This document shows, piece by piece, positions 36,138 through 45,263 of a stretch of 64,000 nucleotides of DNA (the stretch's first letter is position 1; each line of letters begins with the position of its first letter). Location of the stretch: contig NZ_FMZJ01000016.1 of NCBI RefSeq assembly GCF_900101455.1, positions 1-64,000 of the forward strand, given 5' to 3'. The DNA is from Sphingomonas sp. YR710 (GTDB taxonomy: Bacteria; Pseudomonadota; Alphaproteobacteria; Sphingomonadales; Sphingomonadaceae). The notes under the pieces are model-generated. The model had not been told where the DNA came from and did no database searches. It was given only the letters and a program-made list of their open reading frames with translations. The position numbers and the translations under genes were made by a program.

Positions 36138-36290
36138 TATCGCCGCGCGGGTGCGATCGGCGTCGCGCTTGCGTGGAATGGCCTTAGGCGTTGGAGCAGC
36201 GGGGGCGATGGCCGTTGTGATGGTCGATCTCCAGCAATGCAGAAGCCATCGTTAGCCTGCTTCCCGCCGTCCGAAAAGCGGATCCGGGTC

Positions 36291-36318
36291 ATATAAGTAA
36301 AAATCCTATTACTTATAT
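36291..36318. promoter_or_regulatory. Perfect 10-bp palindrome in the TetR / NUP divergent region: probable operator
   Basis: ATATAAGTAA (36291-36300) and TTACTTATAT (36309-36318) are exact reverse complements with an 8-bp spacer. The site lies between the divergent TetR and purine-nucleoside-permease genes. Size and position fit a TetR-dimer operator giving autoregulation. Confidence 0.6.
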
Positions 36319-36408
36319 TGCGGTGCGGCAATCTTGTGATACGATCACGCTTGAACCTCGCGCGAACGGGGAAGTGATGGAGAGCGTTCCGAACACAAAG
36401 GGGGCTCT

Positions 36409-37542
36409 ATGCAGGATAGACAGCGAAGCAGGCGATGCCGCCGGTCGATAGCGACTGGCTTTTTGGCCTGTGGGCTGCTCACGTCATTTGGAATGTCGGT
36501 CGCCGTTCAGGCGCAAACAACGACGGAAGTTCGGGCCTTACCGATCCGGATGGTGATCGTGACGGCTTTCGAAATCGGCGAGGACACGGGTGATCGTGCC
36601 GGCGAGTTTCAGGCCTGGGCCAGCGAGATGCCGGTCAAGCTGCCATTTCCCGCCGGCTTTCGCGCGCTGCGTTACGATGCGAAGCGGCAATTGCTGCTGC
36701 TGCACACTGGCATCGGCACCAATCGCGCGGCCGCATCGACGATGGCGCTGGGCATGGATCCGCGTTTCGATCTACGCAAAGCCTATTGGATGGTGGCGGC
36801 GATCGCGGGCGTGAACCCCGATGAGGCGTCGGTGGGATCGGCGGCCTGGATCGGCCACGTCGTCGACAGCGATTACGGCTATGCGGTCGATCCGCGCGAG
36901 GCGCCGAAGGGCTGGACCACGGGCATGTTCCCGCGCGATCGTTCCGAACCCTATCAGATGCCGCGCGCCGACACCGAATATAATCTGTTCCCGCTCAACC
37001 TGGCCCTGCGCGATTGGGCCTATAAGCTGACCGCGAACGTCAAGATCCCCGATACATCGGTGCTTCAACAGATCCGTGTCGCTTATACCGACTTCCCCAA
37101 GGCGCAGACGCCGCCCGCGGTGATGACGGGCGATGAGATCACCGGCCAGACCTTCTGGCACGGTGCGCTGCTCAATGCGCATTTCGAAAAATGGACGCGC
37201 TACTGGGTCGGCGACGATGGCCGTTTTGTCATGACCGCGATGGAGGATAGCGGCGTGATCGGGGCGGTTCGCATGCTCGGGCGGGCTGGCAAGGCCGATC
37301 CGCAGCGCGTGCTCGTGCTGCGGACGGGAAGCAATTATTCGATGCCGGCACCGGGATCGGGGATCGGTGCTGCCGAAAGCTTGGGTTCGGAAGCCAAGGG
37401 CCTTTCGGCGCTGCAGCCGTCGCTCGATGCGGCGCATCTGATCGGCGGCAAGGTCGTGGAGGAAATTACCGGGCATTGGGATCGTTATGCCGCTGCAATC
37501 CCCGGAACAGCCAAGGAAACTCTGTCCGCCGCGAAGCCGTGA
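36409..37542 (+). CDS. Purine nucleoside permease-family (NUP) periplasmic protein
   Basis: A 377-residue protein of the NUP family with an N-terminal signal peptide (IATGFLACGLLTSFGMS ... VQAQ). Family parts include RMVIVTAFEIGEDTGDRAGEF, LLLLHTGIGTNRAAAS, VGSAAWIGHVVDSDYGY and VLVLRTGSNYSMPAPG. The name comes from a fungal nucleoside transporter, but the sequence has no transmembrane bundle and resembles nucleoside phosphorylases. A periplasmic nucleoside-binding or cleaving role is at least as likely as transport. It has a strong AAGGGGG ribosome site, shares its control region with tetR, and is followed 70 bp later by the oxoprolinase. Confidence 0.82.
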   Translation: MQDRQRSRRCRRSIATGFLACGLLTSFGMSVAVQAQTTTEVRALPIRMVIVTAFEIGEDTGDRAGEFQAWASEMPVKLPFPAGFRALRYDAKRQLLLLHTGIGTNRAAASTMALGMDPRFDLRKAYWMVAAIAGVNPDEASVGSAAWIGHVVDSDYGYAVDPREAPKGWTTGMFPRDRSEPYQMPRADTEYNLFPLNLALRDWAYKLTANVKIPDTSVLQQIRVAYTDFPKAQTPPAVMTGDEITGQTFWHGALLNAHFEKWTRYWVGDDGRFVMTAMEDSGVIGAVRMLGRAGKADPQRVLVLRTGSNYSMPAPGSGIGAAESLGSEAKGLSALQPSLDAAHLIGGKVVEEITGHWDRYAAAIPGTAKETLSAAKP

Positions 37543-37612
37543 CGCGGGCGATCCGTCGAGGCGATCGGTTCGCGTTTGACCGGGCGGACGGGGGCGGCGA
37601 TAGCTTCGGTGC

Positions 37613-40600
37613 ATGACGGCATGGCAGTTCTGGATAGATCGTGGTGGGACGTTCACCGATGTGGTGGCGATCACGCCGGATGGCGAGCGGCGTACCGCGA
37701 AACTGCTGTCAGAAGATCCCGGGCGCTATCCCGATGCCGCCGTGGCGGCGATCCGCGAACTGACCGGCGTGGCGGAAGGGCCGTTGCCGCCGGCCGACAT
37801 CCGCATTGGCACGACGATCGCAACCAATGCTCTGCTCGAACGCAAGGGCGAGCCGACCTGCCTCGCGATCACGCGCGGCTTCGGCGATGCGTTGCGGATC
37901 GGTTATCAGGAGCGGCCCGATATCTTTGCGCGGCACGTCGTCATGCCACCGCCGGTCTATGCGACGGTGGTGGAGGTGGACGAGCGCGTTAGCGCGGATG
38001 GCGCCGTGCTGCGACCGCTCGATCCCGACGCCGCCCGGACGACGCTGCAGGCCGCTTTCGATGCGGGCCTGCGCGCCGTCGCGATCGTGCTGATGCATGG
38101 CTATCGCTATCCCGCGCACGAGCAGGCCCTGGCCGCGTTGGCGCAGGAAATCGGCTTCACCCAGATATCGGCGAGCCACGACGTCAGCGCGCTGATCAAG
38201 CTCGTCGGGCGCGGCGATACGAGCGTTGTCGACGCCTATCTGTCGCCGGTGCTGCGCACCTATGTCGAGGGTTTCGGCCGGGCGTTGGGCGGGAGCAAGC
38301 GGGCCTTGTTCATGCAATCGAATGGTGGCCTGATCGACGGGCGTCTGCTGCGGGGCAAGGATGCGATCCTGTCGGGGCCCGCTGGCGGCATTGTCGGCAT
38401 GGCGCGGACGGCGGCCGAGGCGGGGTTCGATCGGGTGATCGGCTTCGATATGGGCGGCACCTCGACCGACGTATCGCTGTTCGCCGGCCGATATGAGCGC
38501 GACAATGAGACGCGAATTGCCGGCGCCCGCATCCGTGCGCCGATGATGCGGATACATACGGTGGCCGCTGGCGGCGGATCGATCTGCCGCTTCGATGGCA
38601 CGCGCTTCCTGGTCGGGCCGGAATCGGCGGGAGCGGCGCCGGGTCCCGCTTGCTATCGGCGCGGCGGGCCGCTGACGGTGACCGATTGCAACGTGATGCT
38701 CGGCAAGGTCCAGCCCGATGTCTTTCCTCACCTGTTCGGACCGGGTGGCAATCTGCCGATAGACGGGCAGGCGGTGATCGATCGCTTTGCCGAAGTCTCG
38801 GCGCAGGTGGCGTTGCCGCCGCAGCAGATTGCGGAAGGGTTCGTCGCCGTTGCGGTCGCCAACATGGCCAATGCGATCAAGGCGATCTCGGTCGCCAAGG
38901 GCCATGATGTGAGTCAATTCACTTTGGCCTGTTTTGGCGGGGCCGGTGGGCAGCATGCGTGCCTGGTGGCGGATGCGCTGGGGATGGACCGGGTGATGAT
39001 CCATCCGCTCGCCGGGGTGCTGTCGGCCTATGGTATGGGACTGGCGGACCGCAGCTTGGTGCGCGAACGGACGCTGACGATCGAACTGGTTGCTTCGAAC
39101 ATGGGGCTGTTGCGCGACGCGATCGCGACGCTCGAGGGGGAGGCGCGGGCGGTGCTGGTGGCGCAGGATATCGGCGATGTGCCGGTACGCGCCGAGGTTC
39201 AGGCCCTGCTGCGCTATGGTGGCACCGATAGTATGATCGAGGTGGCTGCCGGGGAACTGGAGCCGATGCTGAGGGCGTTCGAGGTCGGGTATCGCCAGCG
39301 CTTCGGATTTTTGAGCGATGCAGCGGTGGTCGTCGAGATGATACGGGTCGAGGCGATCGCGGAGGGTGGGGGGCCCCTCCACCAGCCTTTGGCTGGTCCC
39401 CCTCCCCGTTCCGGGGAGGAATTTTGTCGCTCAATTCCTCCCCGAAACGGGGAGGGGGACCATGCGCAGCATGGTGGAGGGGTGGCGCCGCTCAACAAGG
39501 TGGACAGCTTCATGGCCGGCGCCTCCCACGTGACCCCCATTTTCGATCGCTCGGATCTCCCCATCGGCTTTACCCTCGACGGTCCCGCGCTCGTCACCGA
39601 TCCGGTCTCGACAACCGTCGTCGAACCGGGCTGGCGCCTGACCATCGACGCCCATTCCAATATCATCCTCACCCGAGCGGCCCCGCGCGCCCGGAAGACC
39701 GTCGACGCCGCCACCGTCGATCCGATCCGCCTCGAAATCTTCGCGGGCCTTTTCATGGCGATCGCCGAGGAAATGGGGGCCGCGCTTCAGAACAGCGCCT
39801 CCTCGGTCAATATCCGCGAGCGGCTCGATTTCTCCTGCGCCCTGTTCGATGCGGCGGGCAATCTGGTCGCCAACGCGCCGCACATTCCGGTTCATCTCGG
39901 TTCGATGGGGGAGAGCATCCGCACCGTGATCGTGCGGCGCGGTGCGGATGGGCGCGGGATGCTGCCGGGCGATGTCTATGCGCTCAACGCGCCTTATGAT
40001 GGTGGCACGCATTTGCCCGATATCACCGTGATCATGCCGGTTTTCGCCGGAGAGAAGGATCCGGCGCCGGCTTTCTTCGTCGCCGCGCGCGGCCATCATG
40101 CCGATATTGGCGGGATCAGCCCCGGATCGATGCCGCCCGACAGCCGGAGCGTCGAGGAGGAGGGGGTGATCCTCGATAATCTGCTGCTCGTCGATCGCGG
40201 GCGCTTCTGCGAAGCGGAATTGCGCGCGCTGTTGGGGGGCGGTCGCTGGCCGTCGCGCAACCCGGATCAGAACATCGCGGATCTCACCGCGCAGATCGCC
40301 GCCTGCGCGCGCGGGGCTGCCGAACTGCGCCGGATATCGGCCGAATATGGGGCGGGGGTGGTGCAGGCCTATATGGGCCATGTGCAGGCCAATGCCGAGG
40401 CCGCGGTGCGGCGGCTGATCGATAGTCTGTCCGACGGTGCCTTCGCTTATGAGATGGATGACGGCGCGGTGATCCGGGTCGCGGTGTCGATAGATCGGGC
40501 GGCGCGCACCGCGCGGGTCGATTTCACCGGCACCAGCCCGCAGCATCCGGGCAATTTCAACGCGCCGCTTTCGGTGGTCCGCGCGGCCGTTCTGTATGTG

Positions 40601-41266
40601 ATCCGGACGCTGATCGACGAGCCGGTGCCGCTCAACGACGGTTGCCTGCGCCCGATCGAGATCTCCGTGCCCGAAGGATCGATGCTCAACCCGCGCTTTC
40701 CCGCGGCCGTGGTCGCCGGCAATGTCGAGACCAGCCAGGTGATCACCGATGCCTTGTTCGGCGCGCTCGGGGCGATGGCGGGGGCGCAGGGTACGATGAA
40801 CAACTTCACTTTCGGCAACAACGCGCACCAATATTATGAGACGATCGCCGGCGGATCGGGCGCGGGGCCGGATTTCGACGGCACCGCCGTGGTCCAGACC
40901 CATATGACCAACAGCCGGCTCACCGATCCCGAAGTGCTGGAGGCGCGCTTTCCGGTTTTGGTTGAGGAATTCGCGATCCGGCGCGGATCGGGCGGGGCGG
41001 GGCGACATCGCGGCGGCGACGGCGCGGTTCGTCGGATCCGCTTCCGCGAAGCGATGCACGCCGGCATCCTCGCCAACCGCCGCCGCGTGCCGCCGTTCGG
41101 GCTGGCGGGTGGCAGCGATGGCGCGTTGGGCGTGAACCGGATCGAGCGTGCTGATGGCCGGGTCGAAGTGTTGCCGGCGACGGCGGCGGTGGAGATGGCG
41201 CCGGGGGACGTGTTCGTGATCGAGACGCCGGGTGGTGGGGGATATGGCGCGGAGGGGGAGTCATGA
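37613..41266 (+). CDS. Fused hydantoinase A/B-type 5-oxoprolinase with in-frame repeat insertion
   Basis: A 1217-residue ATP-dependent hydrolase made of a HyuA-type half ([30 protein letters not shown], about residues 1-580) and a HyuB-type half ([43 protein letters not shown], about 635-1217). Single-chain 5-oxoprolinases have this order and size and open 5-oxo-L-proline to glutamate. Hydantoin or other cyclic ureides are alternatives. Between the halves, residues about 587-624 ([16 protein letters not shown] ... GDHAQHGGG) are encoded by a REPIN-like element sitting in the natural linker. The neighbours DUF969/DUF979/DUF2891 favour 5-oxoproline. Confidence 0.82.
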   Translation: MTAWQFWIDRGGTFTDVVAITPDGERRTAKLLSEDPGRYPDAAVAAIRELTGVAEGPLPPADIRIGTTIATNALLERKGEPTCLAITRGFGDALRIGYQERPDIFARHVVMPPPVYATVVEVDERVSADGAVLRPLDPDAARTTLQAAFDAGLRAVAIVLMHGYRYPAHEQALAALAQEIGFTQISASHDVSALIKLVGRGDTSVVDAYLSPVLRTYVEGFGRALGGSKRALFMQSNGGLIDGRLLRGKDAILSGPAGGIVGMARTAAEAGFDRVIGFDMGGTSTDVSLFAGRYERDNETRIAGARIRAPMMRIHTVAAGGGSICRFDGTRFLVGPESAGAAPGPACYRRGGPLTVTDCNVMLGKVQPDVFPHLFGPGGNLPIDGQAVIDRFAEVSAQVALPPQQIAEGFVAVAVANMANAIKAISVAKGHDVSQFTLACFGGAGGQHACLVADALGMDRVMIHPLAGVLSAYGMGLADRSLVRERTLTIELVASNMGLLRDAIATLEGEARAVLVAQDIGDVPVRAEVQALLRYGGTDSMIEVAAGELEPMLRAFEVGYRQRFGFLSDAAVVVEMIRVEAIAEGGGPLHQPLAGPPPRSGEEFCRSIPPRNGEGDHAQHGGGVAPLNKVDSFMAGASHVTPIFDRSDLPIGFTLDGPALVTDPVSTTVVEPGWRLTIDAHSNIILTRAAPRARKTVDAATVDPIRLEIFAGLFMAIAEEMGAALQNSASSVNIRERLDFSCALFDAAGNLVANAPHIPVHLGSMGESIRTVIVRRGADGRGMLPGDVYALNAPYDGGTHLPDITVIMPVFAGEKDPAPAFFVAARGHHADIGGISPGSMPPDSRSVEEEGVILDNLLLVDRGRFCEAELRALLGGGRWPSRNPDQNIADLTAQIAACARGAAELRRISAEYGAGVVQAYMGHVQANAEAAVRRLIDSLSDGAFAYEMDDGAVIRVAVSIDRAARTARVDFTGTSPQHPGNFNAPLSVVRAAVLYVIRTLIDEPVPLNDGCLRPIEISVPEGSMLNPRFPAAVVAGNVETSQVITDALFGALGAMAGAQGTMNNFTFGNNAHQYYETIAGGSGAGPDFDGTAVVQTHMTNSRLTDPEVLEARFPVLVEEFAIRRGSGGAGRHRGGDGAVRRIRFREAMHAGILANRRRVPPFGLAGGSDGALGVNRIERADGRVEVLPATAAVEMAPGDVFVIETPGGGGYGAEGES
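39374..39483. repeat. REPIN-like doublet in the linker of the oxoprolinase gene
   Basis: The left half (CCCCTCCACCAGCCTTTGGC ... GGGGAGGAATT, 39374-39423) and the right half (AATTCCTCCCCGAAACGGGG ... GGTGGAGGGG, 39433-39482) are inverted copies of one family around a 9-nt centre. Each has a large and a small hairpin. The element is read in frame. Confidence 0.85.
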
Positions 41267-41286
41267 ACGAGGGTGACGCGCTCCCT

Positions 41287-41443
41287 AATTCCTCCCCGAG
41301 CTTGCTCGGGGAGGGGGACCACCCGCAGGGTGGTGGAGGGGGCTGCGCGAGGCTTCAAAAGGCTACGATGACGAGGATGCGAGGTGGGACTACCCCACCA
41401 CCGCCTTCGGCGGTCCCCCTCGCCGAGCAAGCTCGGGGAGGAA
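41287..41443. repeat. REPIN-like doublet between oxoprolinase and DUF969 genes
   Basis: AATTCCTCCCCGAGC-TT-GCTCGGGGAGG with a second hairpin CCACCCGCAGGGTGG lies at 41287-41341. An inverted, slightly diverged copy is at about 41391-41443. It is the same family as 18817-18952 and 39374-39483. It fills most of the 235-bp gap; no gene is visible there. Confidence 0.85.
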
Positions 41444-41501
41444 TGGGTGGCGATCGCCTGACGCTAGCGCCTATCAATGACTGCAATCGGCGAGGCGCCT
41501 G

Positions 41502-42155
41502 ATGCTCGTCCTCTCCGGCATCGCGATCATCGCTTTGGGGTTCCTGCTCCGCTTCAACCCGCTGGTCGTGGTGCTTGCCTCGGCGCTGGTCACCGGCCTC
41601 GCGGCGGGGCTCGATCTCCACGCGATCGTCGCCGCGTTCGGCAAGGCGTTTAACGATAATCGCTATGTCACGGTCGTCTATATCGTCGTGCCGCTGATCG
41701 GGCTGCTCGAACATCATGGGTTGCAGGCCCGCGCTCGCGCGTTGGTGGCCGGCATCAGGGGCGCGACCGCGGGGCGGCTGCTGATCGTCTATCTGCTATT
41801 CCGGCAGATTACGGCGGCTTTGGGCCTCAACTCGATCGCTGGCCACCCGCAAACGGTGCGCCCGCTCGTCGCGCCGATGGCCGAGGCGGCGGCGAATATC
41901 GACGATCCCGAGGACGAACGGGTCAAGGCGATGGCGGCCGCGACCGACAATGTCGGGGTTTTTTTCGGGGAGGATATCTTCGTCGCGATCGGATCGATCT
42001 TGCTGATGAAGGGCATATTGGAGGGGTATGGCATCGATCTGCAGCCCTTCTCGCTCTCCGTCTGGGCGATCCCGACGGCGATCGCGGCATTCCTGATCCA
42101 CAGCGCCCGGCTGCTGCTGCTCGATCGCCGGCTGAAGCGGGAGCGCCGGCGATGA
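41502..42155 (+). CDS. DUF969 membrane protein, probable 5-oxoproline transporter subunit
   Basis: A 217-residue inner-membrane protein with hydrophobic segments at the N-terminus (VLSGIAIIALGFLLRFNPLVVVLASALVTG), in the middle and near the end. The conserved loops are GKAFNDNRYVTVVYIVVPLIGLLE, RQITAALGLNSIAGHPQTVRP and DNVGVFFGEDIF. It is always paired with a DUF979 protein, and such pairs occur beside pyroglutamyl peptidases and 5-oxoprolinases, so the two are taken as a 5-oxoproline transporter. It overlaps the next gene by 4 bp (ATGA). Confidence 0.83.
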   Translation: MLVLSGIAIIALGFLLRFNPLVVVLASALVTGLAAGLDLHAIVAAFGKAFNDNRYVTVVYIVVPLIGLLEHHGLQARARALVAGIRGATAGRLLIVYLLFRQITAALGLNSIAGHPQTVRPLVAPMAEAAANIDDPEDERVKAMAAATDNVGVFFGEDIFVAIGSILLMKGILEGYGIDLQPFSLSVWAIPTAIAAFLIHSARLLLLDRRLKRERRR

Positions 42156-43063
42156 TCGGCCTGCCGTTCGTCTATGTCGTAATGGGGCTGATCTTCGCCG
42201 CTTATGCCGGGCTGAGTGCCGCCCGCAGGCGCTTCGGCAATGCGGCGTTCTGGGGGCTGGTCGCGCTCAGCTTCTTCGCCGGAGACCGGATCGGCGATTT
42301 CGGCAATGGGCTGCTCGTCATCGCATTGGTCGCCATCGCCGGTCTCAAAGGCGTTCGCAAGGGCGTGGCGGAAAGCGTCGGCACTGGCCGGGCGCGCGGC
42401 AACGGCCTGTTCCTCGCCGCGCTGATCGTGCCGGCCATCACCGTATTGGGGACATGGCTGTTCAAGCAATTCCCCGAGTTCGTCGATCCCCGGCAGGTCA
42501 CTCTCGTGGCGCTGACGCTGGCGGTGCTGATCGCGCTCGCGGCCTGCTTCATCTGGCTGCGTCCCGCCCCGGCCGAGCCGTTTCGAGAAGGGCTGCGGCT
42601 GATGGACGGGGTCGGCTGGGCGACCGTACTGCCGCAGATGCTGGCCAGCCTCGGCGCGGTGTTCGCGCTGGCCGGGGTCGGCAATGTCGTCGGCGGGCTG
42701 ATGGGGCATGCGATCCCCGATGGCAGCCTGATCGCGGCGGTGCTGGCTTATGCGATCGGTATGGCTTTGTTCACGATCGTGATGGGCAATGCGTTTGCGG
42801 CCTTCCCAGTGATGGCGGCGGCGATCGGCGTGCCGTTGCTGGTCCGCGCGCACCATGGGGATCCGGCGATCGTCGCGGCGATCGGCATGCTCGCCGGCTT
42901 TTGCGGAACCCTGCTGACGCCGATGGCCGCCAACTTCAACATCGTGCCAGCGGCGCTGCTGGACCTCAAGGATCGCTATGGCGTGATCCGCGCGCAGGTC
43001 GGCACCGCGATCCCGTTGCTTGTGGTCAACATCGCGCTCCTCTATTTCCTGGCCTTCCGATGA
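42152..43063 (+). CDS. DUF979 membrane protein, probable 5-oxoproline transporter subunit
   Basis: A 303-residue protein with about 8-9 predicted membrane segments (LPFVYVVMGLIFAAYAGLSA, ALIVPAITVLGTWLFKQF, LVALTLAVLIALAACFIWL and others). Conserved loops include FAGDRIGDFGNGLLV, MGNAFAAFPVMAAAIG and GTLLTPMAANFNIVPAALLDLKD. It is the partner of the DUF969 protein and overlaps both neighbours by 4 bp. Confidence 0.83.
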   Translation: MIGLPFVYVVMGLIFAAYAGLSAARRRFGNAAFWGLVALSFFAGDRIGDFGNGLLVIALVAIAGLKGVRKGVAESVGTGRARGNGLFLAALIVPAITVLGTWLFKQFPEFVDPRQVTLVALTLAVLIALAACFIWLRPAPAEPFREGLRLMDGVGWATVLPQMLASLGAVFALAGVGNVVGGLMGHAIPDGSLIAAVLAYAIGMALFTIVMGNAFAAFPVMAAAIGVPLLVRAHHGDPAIVAAIGMLAGFCGTLLTPMAANFNIVPAALLDLKDRYGVIRAQVGTAIPLLVVNIALLYFLAFR

Positions 43064-44049
43064 CCCATCTCGATCAGCCCACCGCTTCGCGCTTCGCCCG
43101 GCTTACGCTCGGCCATCTGACCCGCGAATATCCGAACAAGCTCGATCATGTGATCGAGGGCGCGCACGATATTGCCGCCCCGTCCGAGCTCCACCCGATC
43201 TTCTACGGCAGCTTCGACTGGCACAGTTGCGTCCATGGCTGGTGGCAGGTGATGCGGCTGCTGCGGCTTTATCCTGACATGACCGAGGCGGATGAGATTC
43301 GGGCGCTCGCCGATACGATGCTGGTGCCGGAGAAGGTAGCCGGCGAACTGGCCTATCTCCAGCGGCCAGCGTCGGCGGGCTTCGAGCGGCCTTATGGCTG
43401 GGCGTGGCTGCTCGCGCTCCATGCCGAGCTGGAGCACCATGGCGCACCATGGGCCAAGGCTTTGCAGCCGCTGGCGGAGGCCTTTGCCGCGCGTTTCACG
43501 GCTTTTCTGCCGAAGCTCACTTACCCGCTGCGGGTCGGCACGCATTTCAACATCGCCTTCGCGCTGGTGTTGGGGCTCGAATGGGCCGGGGATCACGATC
43601 CTGGGCTGGCGGCGATGATGCGCGCGCGAGCACACGCATGGTTCGCGGCGGATCGCGACTGTCCGGCATGGGAACCCGGCGGCGATGAGTTCCTGTCGTC
43701 TGCGCTCACCGAAGCGCTTCTGATGAGCCGCGTGCTGCCCGCGGGGGAATTCGCCGACTGGTTCGCCGGCTTCTTTCCGCATCTTGCCGATCGACGGCCG
43801 GCGACGTTGTTCGCGCCGGCGATCGTTTCCGATCGCAACGACGGCAAGATTGCCCATCTCGACGGGCTGAACCTCAGCCGGGCATGGTGCTGGCGATCGA
43901 TCGCGCGGGCGCTGGGCCCGCACCCGCTGGTATCGATCATGGCGGCTGCAGCCGAGGATCATCTCGCCGCGAGCCTGCCGTATCTGGCCGAAACCTATAT
44001 GGGCGAGCATTGGCTGGGGACCTTCGCCTTGCTCGCGCTGGAGGCATAA
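43060..44049 (+). CDS. DUF2891 family protein
   Basis: A 329-residue soluble protein with the DUF2891 signatures HPIFYGSFDWHSCVHGWW, PYGWAWLLALHAE, GTHFNIAFAL and ICHLDGLN-like IAHLDGLNLSRAWCW. The many conserved Trp/His and the alternating helices suggest an alpha/alpha-barrel of the type seen in glycosidases and epimerases. No activity is established that I know of. It is coupled by ATGA to the DUF979 gene, so it works with the oxoproline module. Confidence 0.82.
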   Translation: MTHLDQPTASRFARLTLGHLTREYPNKLDHVIEGAHDIAAPSELHPIFYGSFDWHSCVHGWWQVMRLLRLYPDMTEADEIRALADTMLVPEKVAGELAYLQRPASAGFERPYGWAWLLALHAELEHHGAPWAKALQPLAEAFAARFTAFLPKLTYPLRVGTHFNIAFALVLGLEWAGDHDPGLAAMMRARAHAWFAADRDCPAWEPGGDEFLSSALTEALLMSRVLPAGEFADWFAGFFPHLADRRPATLFAPAIVSDRNDGKIAHLDGLNLSRAWCWRSIARALGPHPLVSIMAAAAEDHLAASLPYLAETYMGEHWLGTFALLALEA

Positions 44050-44096
44050 GTCGCACCGTCGTTGCCGTTTCGTGCCGGGCAGGGCATAGGCGGCAC

Positions 44097-44801
44097 ATGC
44101 TCAATGACAATATCCTGTTCATCGATGGCGAAGCGATCGTCGTCGACAAGCCTGCCGGCCTTCCCGTCGATCCTCCGCGCGACGGATCGATGAGCGTCGC
44201 CAACCAGCTCCAGTCGCTCGCCTTCGGGTTCAAGCGCTGGCCGCATCCGGTCCACCGGCTCGATCGCGACACATCGGGCTGCCTGCTGCTCGCGCGCCAT
44301 CCGAAGGCGCATGGCCGCTTCACCCAGGCGTTCGAGGCGGGATCGGTCGGCAAGATCTATCTCGCGGTGCTCGATGGCGTGCCCGATGCGGAAAGCGGGC
44401 TGGTCGACATGGCTTTGTCCAAGACGTCGACCCGCGAGACCGGCTGGCGCATGGTCGCCGATCCGAAGGGCAAGGCGGCGCGCAGCGCCTGGCGGGTGCT
44501 GCAGACGGTCGACGGCCGCGCGCTGGTAGAGTTCCGGCCCGAAACCGGCCGCACGCACCAGATCCGCGTCCATGCCGCGAGCGGCATCGGGGTGCCGATC
44601 ATTGGTGATCCGGTCTATGGCAAGGGCGACCGGCCGATGCTGCTCCACGCGGCCTCGCTGACGGTGCCGCGCGACAACAAGCCGCCGATCGAGGCGCGCG
44701 CGCCATTGCCGCCGACGTTCGCGGCATTGGGTTTTGCCGATCCGACCGTGCCGTTGCCGGTCGCTGCGATCAATCCCGGACCTTCCCCCGCAGGTTCTTG
44801 A
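44097..44801 (+). CDS. RluA-family RNA pseudouridine synthase
   Basis: A 234-residue enzyme lacking an S4 domain, like RluA itself. The catalytic motif HRLDRDTSGCLLLAR contains the active Asp. FRPETGRTHQIRVHAA and GDPVYG are the other family motifs. The target may be rRNA or tRNA; it cannot be assigned. The last 32 bp overlap the 3' end of arfB, which is convergent. Confidence 0.9.
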   Translation: MLNDNILFIDGEAIVVDKPAGLPVDPPRDGSMSVANQLQSLAFGFKRWPHPVHRLDRDTSGCLLLARHPKAHGRFTQAFEAGSVGKIYLAVLDGVPDAESGLVDMALSKTSTRETGWRMVADPKGKAARSAWRVLQTVDGRALVEFRPETGRTHQIRVHAASGIGVPIIGDPVYGKGDRPMLLHAASLTVPRDNKPPIEARAPLPPTFAALGFADPTVPLPVAAINPGPSPAGS

Positions 44802-45192
44802 CGGTCGATCTTTTCGCCTTGCCATCCATCCGCTTCGCCTTGGCGGTTTTGGATGGCCGGGTCGGTTTCCGCTTCTTCGGAACGATCGTCGCTTCCTTGA
44901 TCATCGCGATCAGCCGCTCGCGAACCTCCGTCCGGTTCATCAATTGCGATCGTGCGCCCTCCGACCGCAATACCAGCACGCCGTCGTTGGTGAGCCGCGA
45001 TCCCGCCAGATCGCTGAGCCGATGCTTGACCATGTCGGGCAGGTTGGGCGAGGCCCACACGTTGAACCGCAGCAACACGGCCGAATCGGTGGTGTTGACA
45101 TGTTGCCCGCCGGGGCCGCTGGCGCGCGTGAAGCTTTCCTCAATCTCGTCGGAATCGATCGAGATGGATCGGGTAACGGGGATCAATACCAT
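44770..45192 (-). CDS. arfB: Alternative ribosome-rescue factor ArfB
   Basis: A 140-residue release-factor-like peptidyl-tRNA hydrolase that frees stalled ribosomes. The catalytic GGQ lies in RASGPGGQHVNTTDSAV near residue 27. The C-terminal tail is basic (KKRKPTRPSKTAKAKRMDGKAKR), as needed to enter the empty mRNA channel. Its end overlaps the RluA-type gene on the opposite strand by 32 bp. Confidence 0.94.
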   Translation of the reverse strand: MVLIPVTRSISIDSDEIEESFTRASGPGGQHVNTTDSAVLLRFNVWASPNLPDMVKHRLSDLAGSRLTNDGVLVLRSEGARSQLMNRTEVRERLIAMIKEATIVPKKRKPTRPSKTAKAKRMDGKAKRSTVKNLRGKVRD

Positions 45193-45263
45193 GAAGCATG
45201 CCTACAACCCCGGCGCATGATCGGGTAGATGGGTTTGAGAAGCCGGGCGACCGATACGGAGCG

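Noticed and set aside
36334-36348. GTGAT-ACG-ATCAC palindrome as a CRP-like site upstream of the NUP gene
   Set aside because: Only 5-bp arms with a 3-bp spacer; it does not match the CRP half-site spacing and is likely by chance.
37709-39382. A 557-codon minus-strand frame, and a similar one at 39431-41059
   Set aside because: Both are shadows of the fused oxoprolinase, which is full-length and well conserved on the plus strand.
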